From Ohtaekwangia sp. (GTDB lineage: Bacteria; Bacteroidota; Bacteroidia; Cytophagales; Cyclobacteriaceae): 64,000 nt of DNA. Shown here piece after piece: positions 9,768-19,352 of the stretch; the first letter of the stretch is position 1, and every line of letters starts with the position of its first letter. Both the position numbers and the translations under genes were made by a program. A model generated the notes under the pieces. The model made no database searches. It saw only the letters and a program-made list of their open reading frames with translations, and had not been told where the DNA came from. The DNA lies in NCBI GenBank assembly GCA_021155195.1, contig JAJNPV010000017.1, forward strand, positions 186,001-250,000, read 5' to 3'.

Positions 9768-10130
9768 CTAAATCCATTTTTGATTGTGAACCGTGCGTTC
9801 ATGTTCAACAGCACCTGTATGGGCAGTTTCCTTTGGCTCAAAAAGTAACACCCAAACCTCTTCACCATTCGTTCGTGGATTGTGTTCCACTCCTTTTGGC
9901 ACAACAATCATCTCTCCTTCTTTAATAACTTCCGTTCGATCACGAAAGTCCATATAAAGCGTGCCTTTAAAAATCATAAACAACTCATCTTCGTTTTCGT
10001 GACTGTGCCATACAAACTCATCTTTTACTTTTGCCAGCTTCACATATTGCCCATTTAGTTCACCAACGATTTTTGGTGTCCATGTTTCGGAGAACAAATT
10101 GAATTTTTCTTTGATATTGACAGACTTCAT
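9768..10130 (-). CDS. Small single-cupin protein
   Basis: 120-residue single-domain cupin. Cupin motif 1 is WHSHENEDELFMIFKG (two His and a Glu as metal ligands) and motif 2 is PKGVEHNP. Conserved small cupins of this kind bind a metal and are annotated only generically (mannose-6-phosphate isomerase-like). It starts 10 bases after the TauE/SafE permease stop, so the two are probably co-transcribed. Confidence 0.88.
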   Translation of the reverse strand: MKSVNIKEKFNLFSETWTPKIVGELNGQYVKLAKVKDEFVWHSHENEDELFMIFKGTLYMDFRDRTEVIKEGEMIVVPKGVEHNPRTNGEEVWVLLFEPKETAHTGAVEHERTVHNQKWI

Positions 10131-10140
10131 AAATTTTAAA

Positions 10141-10947
10141 TTACAAAATCATTCCTACAGCCGCAACCAGAGTCATTCCAATAATAAACCAGCGATAATT
10201 TTTCTCAGAGATGTTTTTTATAATAACAACTCCCAAAAAAGCTCCAAGCAAAATAACCGGCAACGTTGCTAATCCAAACCATACCGTGTTCCATTTAATC
10301 GTATGCCATACAAATACATGAAACGGAATTTTAAACCAATTAACTACCATAAAGAACCAGGCAGCTGTACCGATGTAGGCATTTTTAGGAAGGCGTGTCG
10401 ACAATAAATAGATACCCATAACGGAACCAGCAAGATTGCCCACCATAGAAGAAAACCCGCCAACCACCCCCGTGGAACGTGCAAATATTTTGTTAGTAGG
10501 TATTTTGTCTTGCCTTCCGCTTCGTTCCAACCAAATCATAATCATTACGCTTATCGCGATGATGATACTCATGATCAACTTAAAAACCTGATCATTGATG
10601 TAACTACCAACAATGGTTCCTAAAACAACTCCAGCAGCAGCCCACGGAAAAAGTAATTTCAAATGATGCCAGGACGCATGACGGTGATAATAGATTACAC
10701 CCATGATATCGCCCAACACTAAAATGGGTAACAAAATACCGCTCGATTTCTGACCACCAAAAACAGTAGCCAGCATAGGCACCGCCAGAATTCCTGTTCC
10801 ATGCACACCCGTTTTTGCCATACCGATGAACAATGCTACACTTAAAACAATTGCAACCTCAACGAGAGTTAGTTGGTACGAAAAAAGAGTAATCAAAGGA
10901 GGTTGTAGAGTTAATGCGAGTGCAAGATACTGGATTCTTGTGTACAA
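10141..10947 (-). CDS. TauE/SafE family sulfite/anion exporter permease
   Basis: 268-residue integral membrane protein with about eight hydrophobic helices and the TauE/SafE pattern (GMAKTGVHGTGILAVPMLA near residue 42; a second repeat half containing GVVGGFSSMVGNLAGSV). Members export sulfite, sulfoacetate or other small organic anions. The best start is a TTG at 10947: there is no in-frame ATG before the first membrane segment and an in-frame stop lies about 45 bases upstream. It forms a likely pair with the small cupin downstream, 10 bases away. Confidence 0.85.
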   Translation of the reverse strand: MYTRIQYLALALTLQPPLITLFSYQLTLVEVAIVLSVALFIGMAKTGVHGTGILAVPMLATVFGGQKSSGILLPILVLGDIMGVIYYHRHASWHHLKLLFPWAAAGVVLGTIVGSYINDQVFKLIMSIIIAISVMIMIWLERSGRQDKIPTNKIFARSTGVVGGFSSMVGNLAGSVMGIYLLSTRLPKNAYIGTAAWFFMVVNWFKIPFHVFVWHTIKWNTVWFGLATLPVILLGAFLGVVIIKNISEKNYRWFIIGMTLVAAVGMIL

Positions 10948-11006
10948 GATACCCTGATTATCAACTAAACAACTTCCATTGAAACGGATTATTTACTCCA
11001 TGCCAA

Positions 11007-12371
11007 CTATGGAGTCTTCTCAAGTTTCTTCAGCCCTGCATCAATTTCTGCTTTTGATAGCCACTTTCCCCGCATCATCACACCGGCCACTTTCTTGGTA
11101 TTGGTAATATCTGTCAATGGATTCCCCTCCACTAAAATCAAATCGGCAATGGCACCCGGCTTAATCGTTCCTGCATCTGCCAGGTTAAGATACGTTGCCA
11201 CGTTAACCGTTCCTGTTTGAAGCGCCTGATACGGAGTAAGTCCGGAGTCGACTAAATATTTTAATTCATTGTGAGTAGAAAAACCAGGTACATTAAAAAT
11301 CTGCGGAGCATCGCATCCTAATAATAAACCCACTCCATTTTTCTGGCATTCGTAAATCAATTTGCGTCTGAGTTTGATGAAGTTTTCAATCTTTGCTGCA
11401 TTGTATTGTTCATTGGCCATTAAGTTCTTCTTGGCATCAACCCATTGAGTGATCGTTTGAGCACTCATGTATTTACTATCAGGATCTTGTTTAAAAACAT
11501 CGCCTGTAAAATCTGCATCAAACCATCGATCGGCCAGGGATTGTGTGGGAACTACCCAAATGTTTTTTTCCTTTAATGCACGCATTAATTTAGGGATTTG
11601 ACTTTCATCCACCTGATCGGCAACAAACATTCCAAACAATCCGGTTTGTTGTTCTACCATCGCTTCAATGCCAGGCACCATGCCTTCAATAAATCCATCG
11701 AGGTGATCGATAGAAGAATAGCCAGCATCAATGGCGCGCCACACGCCTACTCCAAATGACACATGGCCGGCAAAAGGGATTCCTACTTCCTTGGCTGTTG
11801 ACGAAACTGCTCCAAAGGTTTCTTTGGTAAGACCGGGATGAAGCTTAAGAAAATCGTAACCGGCTGTTTTTTGTTCGCGCACCATTTCAGAACCACGCGC
11901 AGCAGTTTTTACGCTGAGTCCATTGAAGGAAGGTCCTGTTGTATAAAACCGCGGACCAAATATTTCGCCACTGTTAATTTTACTTCTTAGTTCTAAATGA
12001 CTTGGATGACCCAACATTCCACGAATGGTTGTAATGCCATTGGCAGCAAAAAGAAATAAAACTTCTTTGTGGGATTCGATATTATCATTGGGCGGAACAT
12101 GCGCATGCATCTCCGCTAAACCCGGCATCAGGTATTTTCCTTTTGCATTAATAACCAATGCATCTTTACCATACTTAATGCTTTTGCCGATGGCTGATAC
12201 CCTGCCGCCTTTCACTAACACCATTTGATTTTCCAATACTCGCTCATTATCCATGGGAATAACATTCACCGAAGTAAAAACAATTTCACGTTGCGAGGAA
12301 TCAATGAGATTCTGGCTATGTAACGTAATCCCCGAAAGGGTGAGAAGGAGTGTTATGAGTTTTGAATACAT
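11007..12371 (-). CDS. Exported amidohydrolase (imidazolonepropionase/prolidase-like)
   Basis: 454 residues with a signal peptide (about 1-19, TLHSQ). Amidohydrolase superfamily metal residues are visible: AEMHAHVP (HxH), FLKLHPG, GHVSFG, SIDHLDG and GCDAPQ (catalytic Asp). The N- and C-terminal beta-sandwich parts (VNVIPMDNERVLENQMVLVKGG and ADLILVEGNPLTD) complete the composite fold. Exported members act on peptides or cyclic amides; the exact substrate is unknown. It is 59 bases upstream of the TauE gene on the same strand. Confidence 0.9.
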   Translation of the reverse strand: MYSKLITLLLTLSGITLHSQNLIDSSQREIVFTSVNVIPMDNERVLENQMVLVKGGRVSAIGKSIKYGKDALVINAKGKYLMPGLAEMHAHVPPNDNIESHKEVLFLFAANGITTIRGMLGHPSHLELRSKINSGEIFGPRFYTTGPSFNGLSVKTAARGSEMVREQKTAGYDFLKLHPGLTKETFGAVSSTAKEVGIPFAGHVSFGVGVWRAIDAGYSSIDHLDGFIEGMVPGIEAMVEQQTGLFGMFVADQVDESQIPKLMRALKEKNIWVVPTQSLADRWFDADFTGDVFKQDPDSKYMSAQTITQWVDAKKNLMANEQYNAAKIENFIKLRRKLIYECQKNGVGLLLGCDAPQIFNVPGFSTHNELKYLVDSGLTPYQALQTGTVNVATYLNLADAGTIKPGAIADLILVEGNPLTDITNTKKVAGVMMRGKWLSKAEIDAGLKKLEKTP

Positions 12372-12459
12372 AATTTAGTAGTTAGTCACTAGTATTGAGT
12401 CATTCGTAAGCAGTATTCGGTTTTCGGTAGATCAAGCATCGAGTATCTAGTATCAAGCA
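12372..12459. repeat. Degenerate AGTATCNAG-like short repeats
   Basis: The spacer between the amidohydrolase start and the YdeI-like gene stop is built from imperfect copies of a 7-10 base unit: AGTATTGAG, AGTATTCGG, AAGCATCGAG, AGTATCTAG, TATCAAGCATC. It looks like a degenerate simple-sequence tract; no gene or clear hairpin is seen. Confidence 0.5.
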
Positions 12460-13068
12460 TCACGTCTTCACATACTTCCAATTTCTGATTTTACCTTGGG
12501 CCAGCCATTCAAGTGCGGTTTCCATTCGCTTATCACGCGTGGCCTCTGTCTTGGCTTCAGTAATCCATTCTACATACTCTTTCTTGTTAGAATAACTGAA
12601 AGACTCAAAAGTTTTGAGGGCAGCTTTGTCTGCTTTTAGTGCTTTGATAAAGTAAGGAGGAACAATGAGTTCCCTCTGTTCAGCTTTCTTCTTCACCACT
12701 TTAGCGCCTGTCTCATTCAGCTTTGCTGCCTCTTTCACATAGCCGATAATAACTTTGTCGGACGGTAAATCTTTTAGGGATTTAATCTTACCCAAGTGCC
12801 CCATCGATGTTTCACTCTCTGCATTTTTCACAAGGGTTTTGTCTTTCATTAATGAAGCTTTCCAAAAACCAAACGTACAATGTTGTTTAAATGCAGCCAT
12901 GTTGCACATAATACCCTTATGCTCAAAAACCGGGAAGCTCCACTTCATCGTTTCCACCACTTCAGGGCAGGCTACGTGAACCAACTCGCGCAAGTGTGTG
13001 AGAATTGGAATGGCAAAATCAGCTGACTTCAGAATGTAGGCATCAATCCGCTTGTCTCTTTTACCCAT
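12460..13068 (-). CDS. YdeI/OmdA family protein
   Basis: 202 residues. The N-terminal half is a DUF1801-like domain (ILTHLRELVHVACPEVVETMKWSFPVFEHKG), and the C-terminal half is an OmdA-type bacteriocin-protection domain (PPYFIKALKADKAALKTFESFSYSNKKEYVEWITEAKTEATRDKRMETALEWLAQGK). This is the full two-domain YdeI layout. No catalytic residues are known for the family. It shares the DUF1801 fold with the gene at 6567 but sequence similarity is low. Confidence 0.87.
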   Translation of the reverse strand: MGKRDKRIDAYILKSADFAIPILTHLRELVHVACPEVVETMKWSFPVFEHKGIMCNMAAFKQHCTFGFWKASLMKDKTLVKNAESETSMGHLGKIKSLKDLPSDKVIIGYVKEAAKLNETGAKVVKKKAEQRELIVPPYFIKALKADKAALKTFESFSYSNKKEYVEWITEAKTEATRDKRMETALEWLAQGKIRNWKYVKT

Positions 13069-13168
13069 AGCAATAAGTTTTCAAGAGATTGAAAGTACTT
13101 ATTTTAATGACATTAGAGAAAGGAATTTATTCGAACTCGTTATTGAATTCGTAAACCTTTAATCACTC

Positions 13169-15583
13169 CTATTCATATCTAAGAGATTTTACAGGATCGG
13201 CCAAAGCTGCTTTAATGGTTTGCAAACTCACAATAGCAAGCGTGATAGCAAGTGCTATGCTCATTGTGCCCACAAAAAGTAGCGGATTAATCGTCATGCG
13301 AAAAGCAAACGTCTTAAGCCATTCGCTGGCCAGGTACCAGGTAAGTGGAAATGCAATCGCGTTGGCGATCACCACTAACAGCAGAAACTCCTTACTTAGC
13401 AAACGGGTTATACTAAATACATCGGCACCTAAAATTTTTCGTACCCCAATCTCTTTGGTACGTGCTACCACCATAAACGAAACCAGTCCCAGCAAACCAA
13501 TCATGGCAATCACCATCGTAATGGTTGCGAATACGGCAAACACATTTGCCAATCTTGCTTCTGCTTGATATTGATTTTCAAAATCCTGATTTAAAAAGAA
13601 ATAGTTGAAATCATATCCTGGAAATGTTTTTGTCCACAAATCATTGAGCGAAGAAATGAGTTGTTGTGTATCAGCTGCCTTGTATTTAATAGCATAGAGA
13701 TAACTATTTTGAGGAGCATAGTCCATGGTCATGGGGCCAATCTTTTGTTGTAATCCCAACTGATGATAATCTTTCACTACCCCAATCACCTCGCCTTCCG
13801 GTGAACCTGAGGGCGAAGTGATCCTTTTTCCAATTGCTTCCTCGGGTGAAGCCCAACCAAAGTCTGACACCGCTTGTTCATTTAAGATCAGTCCATCGTC
13901 TAAATCTTTTTTGCGTTGCCGATCAAATCCACGACCTGCAATTAAATTCAACCCAAGCACCTCCATATATTTGTCGTCCACAGCCATATACTCTACACTA
14001 ACAGCATCATCTCCCGTTTTACCTTCGGGGTAGGCAACCTGCCCTACCCAACCCGGATGACCCGGAATGGAATTCGTGTACGTAACTTCACTCACCATTG
14101 CAAGGTCGTTAAGTTGCGCCTTGAACGTTTCGAATTCATACGCATTGGAAGATCGAACCCGGGCAGCATTGAGAATAAAAATCTCATCTTTATCAAAACC
14201 CAAATTTTGCTTTTGCATGTACTCGAGTTGATCGAGCACAATCCAGGTGCCTGTTACAAGTCCCACTGAAATCACGAATTGAAATACAACCAAGGTTCGT
14301 CTTAGCTGAACGCCTCGCAAACTGGTTTGCATTTTTCCTTTCAGCACATCTACAGGCTTTAATGCAGACATCACTAATGCCGGGTAATAACCGGCCAGTA
14401 GAGAAATCATTACTACCAAAACGAGTACACCTAATACAATAGATACATTAGCCAGTGACACCAGTTGATAGTTCTTTCCAATTACCTGATTAAAGAAGGG
14501 CAAACTGATGCCCACTAATAAAAAAGCTACCAGTAAAGACAGCACAGTGAGCACAAACGATTCGCCCAGGAATTGAGTGATTAATCCTTTGCGGGACGAA
14601 CCCACCACTTTTCTTAGACCCACCTCGCGGGCACGATACACGGACCGGGCTGTAGCCAGATTAATAAAGTTTATACAGGCCAGCAAGATTACAAATAGCG
14701 CTATACCCGAAACCAGATAAATCCGTTCAATGCTACCTACCGGCCCCATGCTATTGCCGCTTTTGGTGTTTAAATAGATTTCTTCGAAGGGTTCAAATTG
14801 AACATATGCACTCACGCCCCAATTCTTTAACATCTCCCCAGCCCGCGTCATGTAAATATCTTTGGCTTTGGTTGCAAAAAGGTTAAAGTCAGTTCCCTCT
14901 TTTAATAAAATGTAATTGTGCATGTTGATATTACCCCATCCGTCCTCAAAACTAAATTCCCTTTCCAATGCCTCGTAGGTCGAAAATGAAATAATCATAT
15001 CAGCTTGTATGTGCGAGTTGGCAGGAATGTTTTTCATTACCCCCGTAACAACCATATTCAAAGTGTCGGCAAAGACTAAAGTTTTGTTCAATGCATTTCC
15101 TTCCGGGAAATATTTTTTCTCCATCTCCTGAGAAATCACGATGCTATTCGGCTCTGTCAAAGCTTTGTCAGGATTTCCCGCCACCAGCGGAAATGAAAAC
15201 ATGGAAAAGAATTCGGGCGATGCGAAATAATTTTTTTGTCGAATCCGTTTATCGCCCTGGTTAATTAACAAGAAGGATGCACTTCGGGTATACAAAACTT
15301 TTTCTACTTCGGGAAAATCTTTTTCCAGCACCTTACCTACAGGCCAGCCATTTGTCTCATTGGCATCTTCACTCCCCGAGTCTCCTTTCATAAACGCAGT
15401 ATTTACGCGATAGAGTCGATCACCATTCGCATGAAACTTATCAAAGGAAAGTTCGTCAAGAACATAGATCATAATAAGTATGCCGGCTGTTAAGCCAAGC
15501 GCAAGACCAATCAAATTAATACTTGCATATCCCTTAAATTTTATCAGGCTGCGAAAAGCAATTTTCAAGTAGTTGTAAAGCAT
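13169..15583 (-). CDS. Two-FtsX-domain ABC transporter permease
   Basis: 804-residue inner-membrane protein with the architecture TM - MacB periplasmic core - FtsX domain (about 285-420) - second TM and periplasmic core (about 430-660) - second FtsX domain (about 680-800). The signatures are YRAREVGLRKVVGSSRKGLITQFLGES and ARTKEIGVRKILGADV. This duplicated form is common in Bacteroidota, often in multi-copy families near two-component regulators. No ATPase is adjacent, so the exported substrate and partner are unknown. It begins YLKIAFRSLIKFKGYASINLIGLALG, the usual N-terminus, so the ATG at 15583 is secure. Confidence 0.92.
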   Translation of the reverse strand: MLYNYLKIAFRSLIKFKGYASINLIGLALGLTAGILIMIYVLDELSFDKFHANGDRLYRVNTAFMKGDSGSEDANETNGWPVGKVLEKDFPEVEKVLYTRSASFLLINQGDKRIRQKNYFASPEFFSMFSFPLVAGNPDKALTEPNSIVISQEMEKKYFPEGNALNKTLVFADTLNMVVTGVMKNIPANSHIQADMIISFSTYEALEREFSFEDGWGNINMHNYILLKEGTDFNLFATKAKDIYMTRAGEMLKNWGVSAYVQFEPFEEIYLNTKSGNSMGPVGSIERIYLVSGIALFVILLACINFINLATARSVYRAREVGLRKVVGSSRKGLITQFLGESFVLTVLSLLVAFLLVGISLPFFNQVIGKNYQLVSLANVSIVLGVLVLVVMISLLAGYYPALVMSALKPVDVLKGKMQTSLRGVQLRRTLVVFQFVISVGLVTGTWIVLDQLEYMQKQNLGFDKDEIFILNAARVRSSNAYEFETFKAQLNDLAMVSEVTYTNSIPGHPGWVGQVAYPEGKTGDDAVSVEYMAVDDKYMEVLGLNLIAGRGFDRQRKKDLDDGLILNEQAVSDFGWASPEEAIGKRITSPSGSPEGEVIGVVKDYHQLGLQQKIGPMTMDYAPQNSYLYAIKYKAADTQQLISSLNDLWTKTFPGYDFNYFFLNQDFENQYQAEARLANVFAVFATITMVIAMIGLLGLVSFMVVARTKEIGVRKILGADVFSITRLLSKEFLLLVVIANAIAFPLTWYLASEWLKTFAFRMTINPLLFVGTMSIALAITLAIVSLQTIKAALADPVKSLRYE

Positions 15584-15766
15584 GGTATCTGGAGTTTAAT
15601 AGTGTATTATGAACGTGAGGTTTAATACGCAAACAGATGGATGAAGGATGCAAACCATATCTAAATGGTTGCAGTCCTGGCTCAAAAATTCTGGATGAAG
15701 ATGCTCAGAAAGTGCCGTTCTTCACAGGTTTTCTTATTTTTACACCTCCGAATTTTAATCACAACT

Positions 15767-16474
15767 ATGGGACGCATCTTCGAAAAAAGAAAACACAAAA
15801 TGTTTGCCCGCTTCGACCGCATGGCGAAAGGGTTTACTCGCATTGGAAAAGATATTGCCATTGCTGTAAAGCAAGGTGGCCCCAACCCGGATAACAATCC
15901 CCGGTTGCGGATGGCCATTCAAAATGCTAAGGGATTAAATATGCCTAAGGATCGTGTTGAAGCCGCGATTAAAAGAGCATCCAGTAAAGAAGAAAAAGAT
16001 TTTGAGGAAATTATCTATGAAGGATATGCCCCCCATGGCGTACCGGTAATAGTTGAGTGTGCCACAGATAATCCAACCCGAACAGTTGCCAATGTGCGAT
16101 TAGCCTTTTCAAAGAATGGGGGTAGCATGGGCAACTCAGGATCTGTAATGTTTTTATTCGAACGCAGAGGTGTTTTTAAATTCGATCCTGCCTTGCTAAA
16201 TCTTGATGAGTTAGAATTAGATTTGATTGATGCAGGTGCCGAAGAAATTCAACCCGATGAAGAAGAGATAATTGTTTATACCAAGTTTACAGAATTTGGC
16301 CACATGGCTAAGTTCCTTGAATCAAAAGGGCTGGAACCCAAAAGTTCTGAACTTCAATACATACCCAGCGCCACCAAAGAACTTAGCGAAGCCGAGCAGG
16401 ATGAAGTGATGGAGTGTGTAAGTGCGCTTGAAGAAGATGATGACGTGCAAACGGTATATCATAACTTAGCCTGA
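15767..16474 (+). CDS. yebC: YebC/PmpR family translation/transcription factor
   Basis: 235 residues, typical for the YebC/PmpR family. The Bacteroidota N-terminus MGRIFEKRKHKMFARFDRMAKG replaces the more usual MAGHSKW.., and is followed by GGPNPDNNPRLRMAIQNAKGLNMPKDRVEAAIKRA and by EGYAPHGVPVIVECATDNPTRT. The open frame extends 5' to 15665, but the ATG at 15767 gives the conserved start. A possible -7 promoter element TATTTTTA lies at 15735-15742. YebC proteins were described as transcription regulators and, more recently, as factors that relieve ribosome stalling. The stop overlaps the start of the next gene by one base (TGATG). Confidence 0.93.
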   Translation: MGRIFEKRKHKMFARFDRMAKGFTRIGKDIAIAVKQGGPNPDNNPRLRMAIQNAKGLNMPKDRVEAAIKRASSKEEKDFEEIIYEGYAPHGVPVIVECATDNPTRTVANVRLAFSKNGGSMGNSGSVMFLFERRGVFKFDPALLNLDELELDLIDAGAEEIQPDEEEIIVYTKFTEFGHMAKFLESKGLEPKSSELQYIPSATKELSEAEQDEVMECVSALEEDDDVQTVYHNLA

Positions 16475-17217
16475 TGAAAAATATATTGGCCATATGCTTG
16501 TTAAGCATTCCCTTTATCAAGTGCAGTGGTCAATTCGATTCGATTCGATTTTCTTCCATTCATTTTTACGCAGGCGGCCAGGTAGCTATACCGGGTCGTG
16601 AATTTCGCGAGGTAATAAATAATTCAACGGGTAATTTAGGCTATGGGCTTTTTACCGGGCTCGCGGTAAGCCCACTGGGAAAAAATAAACCCAGTCCGGT
16701 TTTGTTGGGTGTTGACTTTGGTTATTTTACGTATGGCAATGAAAAACAACAAGGGACTGGAAACATGCCCACTCTAAAAACCACACACAGTGTGTTTACC
16801 TGGAATGCAATGGCTCGACTAAAACCAATTCGCCATCAAGGCCGGGTAACCCCTTTTGCTGATGGGTTAATTGGCTTAAAACTTTTTAGCTCCAAGACCA
16901 AAATCGACAAAGACCTGACGAATATTATTTTTAATGACAACCAGAACGAAGTAATCAACAATGTAAAAGATACCGGGCTAAACTATGGCTTGGGCATCGG
17001 CTTTTACACCAATCCCGAGAAAAACTCAAACGCAGGGTTTCAATTAAGGGTGTTATACTTATGGGGCGATGAGGTAAAGTATGTAGTTCGTAATTCTGTG
17101 ATGGTCGATTCAAACGGACTTGTCACTTTTGAAACGGCCCGGGCCAATACTTCCATGGTGATCATTCAAGTAGGATTTACCGCCCTTGCGTTAAAGACCT
17201 TAGTGAGCGGAAACTGA
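16474..17217 (+). CDS. Exported outer-membrane barrel-like hypothetical protein
   Basis: 247 residues. The signal peptide (about 1-19, IPFIKCSGQ) contains a cysteine that might be lipidated but fits a lipobox poorly. The mature sequence alternates Gly/aromatic strands (FYAGGQVAIPG, GNLGYGLFTGLAVSPLG, LNYGLGIGFYTN, FQLRVLYLWGD), the pattern of a porin-like beta-barrel, though the C-terminus does not end in Phe. It is translationally coupled to yebC by a one-base overlap, and its last 18 bases overlap the convergent sulfatase gene. Confidence 0.7.
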   Translation: MKNILAICLLSIPFIKCSGQFDSIRFSSIHFYAGGQVAIPGREFREVINNSTGNLGYGLFTGLAVSPLGKNKPSPVLLGVDFGYFTYGNEKQQGTGNMPTLKTTHSVFTWNAMARLKPIRHQGRVTPFADGLIGLKLFSSKTKIDKDLTNIIFNDNQNEVINNVKDTGLNYGLGIGFYTNPEKNSNAGFQLRVLYLWGDEVKYVVRNSVMVDSNGLVTFETARANTSMVIIQVGFTALALKTLVSGN

Positions 17218-19188
17218 TTTTTTCAACTGACTTCCTTCGCGGGTCAAGTTGTCATCCACCATGCGGTTGTTGTATTGCTGGATGAGGCCTTTCAAATGCG
17301 TCTCCATTTTTTTTACTGTATCGGGCATTTGGGTTACTAAATTACTTTGTAGCAACCGATCAGATTTAAAATCATATAACCCTGCCGATTTTTTTCCATC
17401 AAACTGCAAAAGATAGTCACCTTTAAAAGATTGATACATCTGATTAAGGTAGTTGAATGCAAATGGCTCTTCATCTTCTTTAAAGATATCGCGGCCAAAC
17501 GCGATGTAAGGCTTATCATAGTGCAGGTATCCTAAAATAGTAGGCATAATATCAATCTGCTGAATGATCTCCGGTTTAAACTCATGCCAGTTTCTGGTTG
17601 GCTGATAAAAGAAAATGGGAACAGAAAAATAACCCCACGCTGTGTTGTATTCCGGATACGCTATTTCTGCGGAAGCGTGATCGGCAGTAATAACAAAAAG
17701 GGTGTTCTTAAACCAATCCATGTTCGAGGCTGTCTCAAAAAACTTTCGCAACGAGTAGTCAGTGTATTCAATCGTTTTATAAATATTGCGATCGCCCCCC
17801 GTGAATTTGTTTTCAAATTCTTTGGGCAGTTTGTACGGGTGATGGGATGAAACTGTAAATAGCGTTGTATAAAAAGGTTGTTTGAATGTATTTATCTTCT
17901 GCGCGAAAAATTGCAGAAACTTCTCGTCCCAAATTCCCCAAATGTCATCGTAATCATCATCGTTGTTGTATTCATCTTTGCCAAAGTAATCATTAAACCC
18001 GGCCAGGTTGGCGAATGAGTTAAAGCCCATAGATCCATTGGGTGCGCCATGAAAAAACGAAGTATAATATCCTTTCTCTCTCAACAAACTGGCTGTACTG
18101 TTTATTTTGTTGGCTGAATAATGTGAGAGCACATAAGGCACTTCGATAGATGGAATGCTGCAAATAACGGATGGCATGGCATCAATTGATTTGCGGCCGT
18201 TGGCAAATGAATATTGATACGCCCTGCTTACGCGGATGAGGGAATCAAGAAAGGGCGTATAGCCTTTAAACCGGGTGGGCTCCATCCATTGATTATAGGT
18301 ACTCACAAATTCTTTGGAGTAACTTTCGATGATAATAACCACCACATTTTCGTAGGTGAACGGAACCGTGTCGGTAGGTACTTTCAAGGGATTGAACACG
18401 CGGTTCAATTCTTCCTCCGTTTGAAAGTAATCCACCTTTTCAATTACCGTTGCCTTAGCCGTTCGCATCAATGCAAAGGGCGTGTTAAGCACAAGGTTTA
18501 TGTCTTTGGGCTCTTTTGCAAACTCGGCCGCATTGCTTAACGTAATCGGTCGGGTACTATGTCGAAAACCACCCCGTGCGCCACCAATATATAAATAGAC
18601 AATCAGTGCCATAGCCGCCAACCCTGAGATGTAAAACACAAATTGATTTTTAAGCTGCGGACCATCAAACTTGATTTTACTATAGCCCCATACTAACAAG
18701 GCAACCAGTGCTATCCAAAACAAAACCAAATACCAATAGTCCAGCACAAATTGAAAGAATAAAGCCGATCCGTTTTGTTCATTCTTAAACTGACTAAAAA
18801 CACTTACCGTAGTTCTTCGCAGCGTAAATCGGTAGTAGGCAAAGTCGGCCGTGTTTATCGCCAGGGCAATGGCATTAACAACTATGAATACCCATTTTAA
18901 AATTTGCTTATACCAATTGGTAAAGCGAAGTGGAATTGGCAAAATCATCAATAAGATGAAAAGAGAATTTGAATAGAGAATGGCCGATAGATCGAATTTC
19001 AGGCCACCTAATAAGATCCTTCCCAACCGTGCACCGGTCATGTCTTGAAAAAAGGAGGCATTAAAAAAATAGAAACAAATCCGGCTTAGCGAATAAACGC
19101 CCATCACCAACAGCAGACTGAAGACTAACGCCTTATAAACATTACTCTTCCACTGTGCCCGCTCAACGAGTTTACTAATCGAGTTCAT
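17200..19188 (-). CDS. LTA synthase-like membrane sulfatase/phosphotransferase
   Basis: 662 residues with five N-terminal membrane helices (about 20-200) and an extracytoplasmic sulfatase-type domain (about 270-610). The motifs are VVVIIIESYSKEFV (metal Glu), NGRKSIDAMPSVICSIPS (the nucleophile position is Ser, where LtaS has Thr), FFHGAPNGSMGF and ITADHASAEI (metal Asp-His). This is the LtaS/MdoB/OpgB family, which transfers phosphoglycerol or other alcohol-phosphates. Gram-negative members decorate periplasmic glucans or lipids; the acceptor here is unknown. The last 18 bases overlap the convergent barrel gene. Confidence 0.9.
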   Translation of the reverse strand: MNSISKLVERAQWKSNVYKALVFSLLLVMGVYSLSRICFYFFNASFFQDMTGARLGRILLGGLKFDLSAILYSNSLFILLMILPIPLRFTNWYKQILKWVFIVVNAIALAINTADFAYYRFTLRRTTVSVFSQFKNEQNGSALFFQFVLDYWYLVLFWIALVALLVWGYSKIKFDGPQLKNQFVFYISGLAAMALIVYLYIGGARGGFRHSTRPITLSNAAEFAKEPKDINLVLNTPFALMRTAKATVIEKVDYFQTEEELNRVFNPLKVPTDTVPFTYENVVVIIIESYSKEFVSTYNQWMEPTRFKGYTPFLDSLIRVSRAYQYSFANGRKSIDAMPSVICSIPSIEVPYVLSHYSANKINSTASLLREKGYYTSFFHGAPNGSMGFNSFANLAGFNDYFGKDEYNNDDDYDDIWGIWDEKFLQFFAQKINTFKQPFYTTLFTVSSHHPYKLPKEFENKFTGGDRNIYKTIEYTDYSLRKFFETASNMDWFKNTLFVITADHASAEIAYPEYNTAWGYFSVPIFFYQPTRNWHEFKPEIIQQIDIMPTILGYLHYDKPYIAFGRDIFKEDEEPFAFNYLNQMYQSFKGDYLLQFDGKKSAGLYDFKSDRLLQSNLVTQMPDTVKKMETHLKGLIQQYNNRMVDDNLTREGSQLKKSVSAH

Positions 19189-19272
19189 TTTTCTTTTCTG
19201 AGTATGCGCTAAAAGCGCCCAAAAGTACGTTAAATGACGGGGAATAGGCCATGCAAATTCCCTTAATTATCT

Positions 19273-19280
19273 TAGTTTTG
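19273..19280 (+). promoter_or_regulatory. Bacteroidota -7 element (TAGTTTTG)
   Basis: Exact match to TAnnTTTG, 72 bases before the ATG of the barrel gene at 19353. No clear TTTG at the -33 position, so this is a probable rather than certain promoter. Confidence 0.45.
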
Positions 19281-19352
19281 TAATTGCTCCAAGAACAGAA
19301 AACTGATTTTTGGATTAGTTTAGGAACTTATTTACCCAACCTAATACCCGAA

